18,478 nucleotides of DNA, from positions 1 through 18,478 of the forward strand of contig NZ_DASZGI010000110.1 in the NCBI RefSeq assembly GCF_035938995.1, read 5' to 3'. The position numbers and the translations under genes are program-made. Origin of the DNA: DASZGI01 sp035938995 (GTDB lineage: Bacteria > Actinomycetota > Actinomycetes > Streptomycetales > Catenulisporaceae). Shown in pieces: positions 13,804 to 18,478 of the stretch (position 1 is its first letter; each line of letters starts with the position of its first letter). The notes beneath the pieces are model-generated. The model was not told the origin of the DNA. It made no database searches and worked only from the letters and a program-made list of their open reading frames with translations.

Positions 13804-15192
13804 CTAGGCGTGTTCGTGTCCGTAGTGCTCTTCACCGGGGTTGCGGCCGAAGGCGTCGGGGCCGTCTTCGAGGGCCGGGGTGCTGAGCGCGGACAGGTCC
13901 ACGGTGTTGCCCGAGGCGTCCTTGATCTGCGCGTTATCCAGGATCAGCTGGAGCGCCTTGCCCCGGCGCACCTCGCCGACGAGCGCCGAGATCTGGCCGG
14001 AATCGGCCACGGACTTCGCGAACTGATCCGGGGTCATCCCGGAGTTGGACGCCCGCTGGATCACGTGCTGGGTCAGCTCCGCCTGGTTGACGCTCAGCTC
14101 CTCGGAGTCGGCGAGCCGATCCAGCACGAACTGGGCCTTCATGCCGTCGCGCACCTGCTTCTCCTGCTCCGCGGCGAACGCCTCGGCGTCCTGGTCCTGG
14201 AGCCGCAGGAAGCCCTCGCGGGTCAGCCCGGCCGCCTTGATCTGCTGGTCGAGCTGCTCGTTGCGCCAGGCGATCTCGGACTCCACGGCCTTGACCGGCA
14301 GCGGGAAGTCGGTCTGGCCGAGCACCGCCTCGAGCACCTTGTCCCGCGCCTGGGCGCCCTGCTCGAAGGTCTTGGCCCGGGTCAGCCGCGCGCGGATGTC
14401 GTCGCGCAGCTCCTCCAGGGTGTCGAACTCGCTGGCCAGCTGGGCGAAGTCGTCGTCCAGCGGGGGCAGCTCGCGGGCCTTGACCGCGGTGACGTCGACC
14501 TTGATGTCGGCCTCCTCGCCCGCGTGCGAGCCGCCGACCAGCTTGGAGACGAACTCGGCGGACTCCCCGGCGCTCTTGCCGGCGATGGCCTCGTCCAGGC
14601 CGTCGACCATGTTGTTCGAGCCGACCTCGTAGGAGATGCCGGCGGCGGTGCCGTCCTCGAGGGTCTCGCCGTCGATGGTGGCGACCAGGTCGAGGGTGAC
14701 ATAGTCGCCGGTCTCCACCGCCCGCTCGACTCCGGTGAGCGTGCCGAAACGCTTGCGCAGCGCCTCGACCTGCTCGTCCACGTCGGAGTCGGGGACCTCG
14801 ACGTCGTCCACCTCGACCTCGACGCCCTTGTAGTCGGGCAGGTCGAACTCGGGGCGCACGTCCACCTCGGCGGTGAACTTCAGCTGCTCGCCGTCGGCGA
14901 ACTCGGTGACCTCGACCTCGGGGCGGCCGACCACCTCGAGCTTGTTCTCCTGGACGGCCTTGCCGTACAGGTCGGGCAGCGCTTCGTTGATCGCCTCCTC
15001 GAGCACCGCGCCGCGGCCGATCCGCTGGTCGATGACGCGGGGCGGCACCTTGCCCTTGCGGAAGCCCGGCACGGTCACCTGGTCGGCGATCTTCTTGTAC
15101 GCCGTGTCGAGGCTGGGCTTGAGCTCGGCGAAGGGAACCTCGACGGTGAGCCGGACCCGGGTGGGGTCCAAGGTCTCGACGGCGCTCTTCAC
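13804..15192 (-). CDS. tig: Trigger factor, ribosome-bound chaperone and prolyl isomerase
   Basis: Trigger factor binds ribosomal protein L23 at the exit tunnel and shields nascent chains. From the GTG at 15192 (GAGGAG 9 bp upstream) the protein has 462 residues and begins V-K-S-A-V-E-T-L-D-P-T-R-V, the actinomycete family start. The 39-codon extension to 15309 is rejected. The ribosome-binding signature G-F-R-K-G-K is at 43-48. The FKBP-type isomerase domain spans about 155-240. The helical substrate-binding C-domain covers about 245-430. A tail with A-L-E-D-G-P and a His-rich end (E-E-H-Y-G-H-E-H-A) closes it. The gene precedes clpP1, so folding and degradation functions are neighbours, but a stem-loop and a ClgR site in the gap argue for separate control of the protease genes. 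Confidence 0.98.
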   Translation of the reverse strand: MKSAVETLDPTRVRLTVEVPFAELKPSLDTAYKKIADQVTVPGFRKGKVPPRVIDQRIGRGAVLEEAINEALPDLYGKAVQENKLEVVGRPEVEVTEFADGEQLKFTAEVDVRPEFDLPDYKGVEVEVDDVEVPDSDVDEQVEALRKRFGTLTGVERAVETGDYVTLDLVATIDGETLEDGTAAGISYEVGSNNMVDGLDEAIAGKSAGESAEFVSKLVGGSHAGEEADIKVDVTAVKARELPPLDDDFAQLASEFDTLEELRDDIRARLTRAKTFEQGAQARDKVLEAVLGQTDFPLPVKAVESEIAWRNEQLDQQIKAAGLTREGFLRLQDQDAEAFAAEQEKQVRDGMKAQFVLDRLADSEELSVNQAELTQHVIQRASNSGMTPDQFAKSVADSGQISALVGEVRRGKALQLILDNAQIKDASGNTVDLSALSTPALEDGPDAFGRNPGEEHYGHEHA

Positions 15193-15343
15193 AGCAGTGG
15201 TCTCCTCGCTGGGGCTTCTTCTTAAGATCGCGGGCGCCGCGCCCGCCCGGCGCTGATCCGCGGGAGGTGCTCCGCGGGCGGGCCAGGGCTTCTTCACGAC
15301 GGCGGGCACCCTCAGGGAACGCCGCGTCGCGCCTGCGCTCGGT

Positions 15344-15372
15344 ATCGTACCGTGCGCTGCCGGGCCGAGTAA
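15344..15372 (-). promoter_or_regulatory. Candidate housekeeping promoter for tig
   Basis: On the minus strand TTACTC (15372-15367) and TACGAT (15349-15344) are 17 bp apart, each matching four of six bases of the TTGACA/TATAAT consensus. Transcription would start near 15337 and leave a leader of about 145 nt before the tig GTG. The 274 bp between tig and tRNA-Pro hold no other feature that I can support. Confidence 0.45.
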
Positions 15373-15466
15373 TAAAAGTGCACTTCAAGACAGCCCGCCC
15401 GGCACTTCGGGACACCCGCCCGAAAAGCGTCGTGGCAGCGACCCCGGCAGTGCGGGATCCGAGCAG

Positions 15467-15540
15467 TCGGGGTGGCGGGATTTGAACCCACGGCCTTCCG
15501 CTCCCAAAGCGGACGCGCTACCAAGCTGCGCCACACCCCG
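15467..15540 (-). tRNA. tRNA-Pro (anticodon TGG)
   Basis: Read on the minus strand, the acceptor CGGGGTG pairs with the 3' CACCCCG, followed by discriminator A. The D-arm is GCGCAGCTTGGTAGCGC. The anticodon arm CCGCTTTGGGAGCGG displays TGG. The T-arm GTGGGTTCAAATCCCGC has the T-loop TTCAAAT. The tRNA is 74 nt without CCA, and CCA is not encoded (CTG follows). It reads all CCN codons by wobble. It lies just upstream of tig and divergent from tRNA-Gly. Confidence 0.97.
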
Positions 15541-15679
15541 TTGGCTGATCGAGGGAAGCGTACAGGTTGGACGGCGATGCTCGCACCGGGGATACGCCAG
15601 CGCTCGGAGGCGTGTGCGCCGGATCGGGGTAACGCGTGTGCTGCCTCAGTCCGCGGTGTGGCAAGATAAGGCGGCACTT

Positions 15680-15753
15680 GCGGACGTAGCTCAATGGTAG
15701 AGCCCCAGTCTTCCAAACTGGCTACGCGGGTTCGATTCCCGTCGTCCGCTCCA
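15680..15753 (+). tRNA. tRNA-Gly (anticodon TCC)
   Basis: The acceptor GCGGACG pairs with CGTCCGC. The D-arm is GCTCAATGGTAGAGC. The anticodon arm CCAGTCTTCCAAACTGG displays TCC. The T-arm is CGGGTTCGATTCCCG. Discriminator T15750 is followed by an encoded CCA at 15751-15753. It reads GGA/GGG codons. It is transcribed away from tRNA-Pro across 139 bp that must hold both promoters, though I found no strong match to a consensus there. Confidence 0.97.
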
Positions 15754-15758
15754 CCGGT

Positions 15759-15796
15759 AGGAGCCCGGGCCGCCTGCGAAGGCGGCCCGGGCTCCT
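15759..15796 (+). terminator. Perfect 16-bp stem-loop after tRNA-Gly
   Basis: AGGAGCCCGGGCCGCC (15759-15774) and GGCGGCCCGGGCTCCT (15781-15796) are exact inverted repeats around a TGCGAA loop, starting 6 bp after the CCA end. No T-run follows, but such stable hairpins without a U-tract are usual terminators in actinomycetes. It separates the tRNA from the penicillin-binding-protein gene. Confidence 0.85.
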
Positions 15797-15919
15797 GGTG
15801 ATTCCGGGCCGTCCGTCACGCTGTTGTCACAGATCGGTCTACGGGGGCAACGGGCGGGGTCGGCAACGCGTCTTCACGTGGCGGGGACCCAAAGCCGAAT
15901 TGGGAGGGGAACAAGAAGG

Positions 15920-18166
15920 ATGTCCGACGACCGTCCACCCTATGAGGGTTGGTTCCGGGAGGACGACGGCGTGCCGTCGGGCCAGGGACAGCAAAACGCG
16001 CCTCAGCAGCCGATACCCAATCAGCAGCTGCCTCAGTATCAGATGCCGCAGCAGCAGATATCTCTGCCGCATCAGCGGCCGCCAATGCCTCAGGGGCAGG
16101 CGAATGATGTGTGGGGGCAGTACGGGGTAGGGCCGCAGGCGCAGGGAGGCGGTCAACCGCCACGGGGCTATGGGCAGCAGCCGGCGTTCGGCCAGCCGCA
16201 GAGCACCACGCAGCAGCGGCCTTTCGAGCAGACGCAGGGCATTGATATCAGCCAGGAGCAGGGCGCTCCGGCTCCTTATCCCGAGTACGTCCCGCATCCT
16301 CATGACCGCCGCGGGCCGTCTAGCCGTCGCATGCCGCTCATCGCCGGCGGCGCGGTTGCCGGCGTCGCTGTGCTGGCGCTGATCGGTTACGTGGCGCTGA
16401 GCGGCGGCGGAGGTGGCGCGGGGCACAACTCATCCGCGAACGCAGGTGCAGCATCGCCCACGCCGACTCACACCAGCTTCCAGCCCACGAGCAGCGACCC
16501 GGCCACGGCTGCTGAGCAGACCGGTGCCGCGTTCCTCACCGCGTGGCAGTCGGGAAATCTGGAGCAGGCGGCGAAATACACCGACAATCCGACCGCTGCG
16601 CTGGCCGCGCTGACCTCGTACAAGAGCAGCCTGAACATCAGTGCGCTGACCGTGACCCCGCAGCCCGCCGTCGTCGCCGGAGCATCGCCGACCACGAGCG
16701 GTGCCAGCGGCTCGCCGTCCACGGCGTCGAGTTCGGCGGCGGGTTCGAACACGGGTGCAGCGACCGGCTCCGTTTTGCCGTCCGGCACCGTGCCCTTCAC
16801 GGTGGCCGCCAGCGTGTCCGTCAATACCGCGTCGCTGGCGCCGGCGACGTCCGGCACAGCTTCGCCGTCGCCGGCGGCGCAGGCTGGGCAAGCCGGGCAG
16901 ACGATGACGCTCCCGTGGAACTACACCTCGAATCTGACGGCCTATAAGCAGTCCGACGGCTGGTCGGTGAAGTGGTCCGCCTCGATCCTCGCGCCGAAGC
17001 TGGCGGACGGTGAGAAGCTCGCCGTGGTCGCGGTGCCGCCGGGTGCGGGCAAGATCGTGGACGCCTCTGGGGACAACCTTTCGGGTGCTTCGGACGCGGC
17101 GCTGCGAAACATAGCGGCGGCGATGACCAAGAAAGCGCCGACGGGGCAGGGCACGGCGGGCGTCGCGATCGAGATCACGGACGCGTCGGGCACCGCGGTC
17201 TCGGGCACCACGATGACGCTGCAGCAGCCTGTGAACGCCACCCTGCTGAAGACCACCATCAGCCCTTCGCTCGAAGCGCTGGCCGAGAGCGCCGTGGGGA
17301 TGAACCCGCGGAGCTCGATGGTCGTGCTGCGCGCGTCGACCGGCGCGATCCTGGCGGTGGCGAACAGCGCGGGGAACCCCGATACCGCGCTGACCGGTAC
17401 GCTCGCCCCCGGCTCTACCTTCAAGATCGTCACTAGCGCCGCGCTGCTCAACCACGGCGACGTGTCGGTCAGCACGCCGGTGGCCTGCCCGCCCACCTTC
17501 ACTGTGGATGGCATCACCTTCCACAACGCGACGAACGGCCCCGGAACGCCTGAGGAGTCGGAGCCCGCCGGCACCCCGTTCCTCAAGGACTTCGCCGACT
17601 CCTGCAACAACGCGTTCACGCCGTTCTACTCGCAGCTCGAAGGCGGCAAGCTGGCCTCGACCGCCTCGTCGTATTTCGGGCTCGGCCTCAAGTGGGACAT
17701 CGGCCTGGGCGCGAACGCCTACTTCGGCATGCCCGGCGACTCGGTGGGCTCCGAGCTGGCGCAGGAGAACTTCGGTCAGGGTCAGGTGGAGGCCAACCCG
17801 CTGGCGATGGCCTCGGTGGTGGCGACCGTGGGCACCGGCCAGTTCAACCAGCCTTATCTGGTGAGCAGCGTGACCAAGGCCACAGCCACACCGCTGCCCT
17901 CAGGTACGGACGCTGCGCTTAAGCAGATGATGCGTGCCGTGGTCACCGAAGGCACCGCTGCGGGCGTATTCGACTCCGTGGGTCGCACACTTTATGCCAA
18001 GACGGGAACCGCAGAAGCGGACGCCAACAAGGACAAGAAGAACAACGGTTGGATCGTCGTGTATGACCCGTCCCGGGACATCGCAATCGGCTGCGTCGTG
18101 ATCGACTCTGGCTTCGGCGCGCAGTTCGCTGGCCCGGAGGCGTCTTACGTACTCGCGCACATGTAG
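15920..18166 (+). CDS. Membrane-anchored class B penicillin-binding protein (MecA_N-like, reduced dimerisation domain)
   Basis: Probable D,D-transpeptidase that cross-links peptidoglycan. The ATG at 15920 gives 748 residues, M-S-D-D-R-P. It is preceded by GGGAGGGG (about 12 bp) and AAGG (adjacent). An in-frame GTG-type extension to 15824 has no ribosome-binding site. Residues 1-138 are cytoplasmic and rich in Gln, Pro and Gly. A membrane helix spans 139-160, then an external Gly/Ser linker. Residues 195-355 look like a MecA_N (NTF2-like) domain, interrupted by two Ser/Ala/Thr/Gly linkers at about 250-290 and 306-327. Only a remnant of the usual dimerisation domain is seen around 376-450. The transpeptidase has S499-T-F-K (SxxK), S561-C-N (SxN) and K694-T-G, so it should be active and bind beta-lactams. 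It stands alone between two terminators. Its closest named role (PbpA-like, resistance-type) cannot be told from sequence alone. Confidence 0.9.
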   Translation: MSDDRPPYEGWFREDDGVPSGQGQQNAPQQPIPNQQLPQYQMPQQQISLPHQRPPMPQGQANDVWGQYGVGPQAQGGGQPPRGYGQQPAFGQPQSTTQQRPFEQTQGIDISQEQGAPAPYPEYVPHPHDRRGPSSRRMPLIAGGAVAGVAVLALIGYVALSGGGGGAGHNSSANAGAASPTPTHTSFQPTSSDPATAAEQTGAAFLTAWQSGNLEQAAKYTDNPTAALAALTSYKSSLNISALTVTPQPAVVAGASPTTSGASGSPSTASSSAAGSNTGAATGSVLPSGTVPFTVAASVSVNTASLAPATSGTASPSPAAQAGQAGQTMTLPWNYTSNLTAYKQSDGWSVKWSASILAPKLADGEKLAVVAVPPGAGKIVDASGDNLSGASDAALRNIAAAMTKKAPTGQGTAGVAIEITDASGTAVSGTTMTLQQPVNATLLKTTISPSLEALAESAVGMNPRSSMVVLRASTGAILAVANSAGNPDTALTGTLAPGSTFKIVTSAALLNHGDVSVSTPVACPPTFTVDGITFHNATNGPGTPEESEPAGTPFLKDFADSCNNAFTPFYSQLEGGKLASTASSYFGLGLKWDIGLGANAYFGMPGDSVGSELAQENFGQGQVEANPLAMASVVATVGTGQFNQPYLVSSVTKATATPLPSGTDAALKQMMRAVVTEGTAAGVFDSVGRTLYAKTGTAEADANKDKKNNGWIVVYDPSRDIAIGCVVIDSGFGAQFAGPEASYVLAHM

Positions 18167-18178
18167 CAGCACAACGCT

Positions 18179-18215
18179 CGCAGGCCCGGATGGAGCTCAC
18201 CGATCCGGGCCTGCG
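18179..18215 (+). terminator. 13-bp stem-loop after the penicillin-binding-protein gene
   Basis: CGCAGGCCCGGAT (18179-18191) and ATCCGGGCCTGCG (18203-18215) are exact inverted repeats with an 11-nt loop, 12 bp past the stop codon. CTTCG follows, with no long T-tract. A smaller hairpin, GGGCACGA/TCGTGCCC (18272-18295), lies further along. Confidence 0.8.
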
Positions 18216-18363
18216 CTTCGCCGACACCCTCTGCACGTTCTGCCACATCCCGATACGCCAATCACCCGCACGGGCACGAAAGGCGGATCGTGCCCCGAAT
18301 TCACCGCATTAGGATGGAACGCAAGGCGCGCGAGCAGCGTCTTTTTATCCGTGGCGCCTCGGG

Positions 18364-18396
18364 TACGATCGGCGCCGAGATTGAGCAAACGCTCAA
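18364..18396 (+). promoter_or_regulatory. Candidate promoter with overlapping operator palindrome
   Basis: TACGAT at 18364-18369 is a good -10. The T-rich CTTTTT at 18341-18346 is a weak -35 at 17 bp spacing. TTGAGC-AAAC-GCTCAA at 18381-18396 is a perfect 6-bp inverted repeat placed just past the predicted transcription start, where a repressor would block. The spacing suits a TetR- or DeoR-type dimer. The regulated gene would be the one starting at 18440. Confidence 0.5.
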
Positions 18397-18439
18397 ACGT
18401 GCGCTGGGGGCGCATGAGCCCACGGGAGAGGGACTCGAA

Positions 18440-18478
18440 GTGACCGACGAGACCAGGCGAGACCGGGAGACATCCGGC
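18440..18478 (+). CDS. Start of an unidentified gene (first 13 codons)
   Basis: A GTG at 18440 is preceded by GAGAGGGA about 7 bp upstream and opens V-T-D-E-T-R-R-D-R-E-T-S-G to the window edge. This is too short to assign. A palindromic operator 44 bp upstream suggests a regulated gene, possibly a self-controlled transcription regulator, but that is a guess. There is no other gene between the penicillin-binding-protein terminator and this start. Confidence 0.5.
   Translation, partial: MTDETRRDRETSG

Noticed and set aside
15193..15309. N-terminal extension of trigger factor by 39 codons
   Set aside because: The GTG at 15192 has GAGGAG at good spacing and gives the family-typical start. The extension is Arg/Ala/Pro-rich and covers the expected leader.
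15824..15829. TTGTCA as a -35 box for the penicillin-binding-protein gene
   Set aside because: No acceptable -10 hexamer lies 16-18 bp downstream.
15824..15919. Upstream in-frame extension of the penicillin-binding protein
   Set aside because: No ribosome-binding site precedes it and the added residues are Arg/Gly-rich without family resemblance. The ATG at 15920 is better placed.

Overview
The window is chromosomal DNA from a high-GC Gram-positive actinomycete. The evidence is very high GC with strong third-position GC, GTG starts on many genes, paired clpP genes followed by clpX and valS, a trigger factor and Smc with Streptomyces-like signatures, and a MecA_N-type penicillin-binding protein. 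Relatives of Streptomycetales or Catenulisporales fit best, but the sequence alone does not fix the genus. Nearly everything up to position 15540 is on the minus strand. The right end is on the plus strand.

Left block (1-6680, minus strand). Read in the direction of transcription, it holds a 70-residue conserved-looking coiled-coil protein, then a terminator-rich gap, smc (chromosome condensation), a translationally coupled pair of small helical proteins that resemble type VII (ESX/WXG100) secretion substrates, and ftsY (SRP receptor), whose C-terminus runs off the left edge.

Middle gap (6681-8107). About 1.4 kb has no convincing gene. It contains a hairpin, a 17-bp tandem repeat (four copies), and a family of ~150-175-bp direct repeats. 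Each of these longer repeats starts with a decayed copy of the last codons and stop codon of valS. This gap joins two conserved gene neighbourhoods (smc-ftsY and tig-clpP1-clpP2-clpX-valS) that, from general knowledge, are usually apart in streptomycetes. The usual neighbours folC (after valS) and rnc/mutM (before smc) are absent.

Protein-quality-control block (8108-15540, minus strand). In transcription order it holds tRNA-Pro(TGG), tig (trigger factor), clpP1, clpP2, clpX and valS. A near-exact ClgR operator lies in the tig-clpP1 gap, consistent with stress-controlled Clp expression. Hairpins separate the transcription units, and a perfect DnaA box precedes valS.

Right block (15680-18478, plus strand). 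It holds tRNA-Gly(TCC) with a strong terminator, a 748-residue membrane-anchored class B penicillin-binding protein with a strongly reduced dimerisation region, a terminator, and the first 13 codons of another gene preceded by a candidate promoter and a TTGAGC-N4-GCTCAA operator.

The least explained structures are the valS-tail repeats at the probable synteny breakpoint and the ESX-like pair between smc and ftsY. I found no CRISPR array, insertion sequence, prophage or recognisable new defence system.
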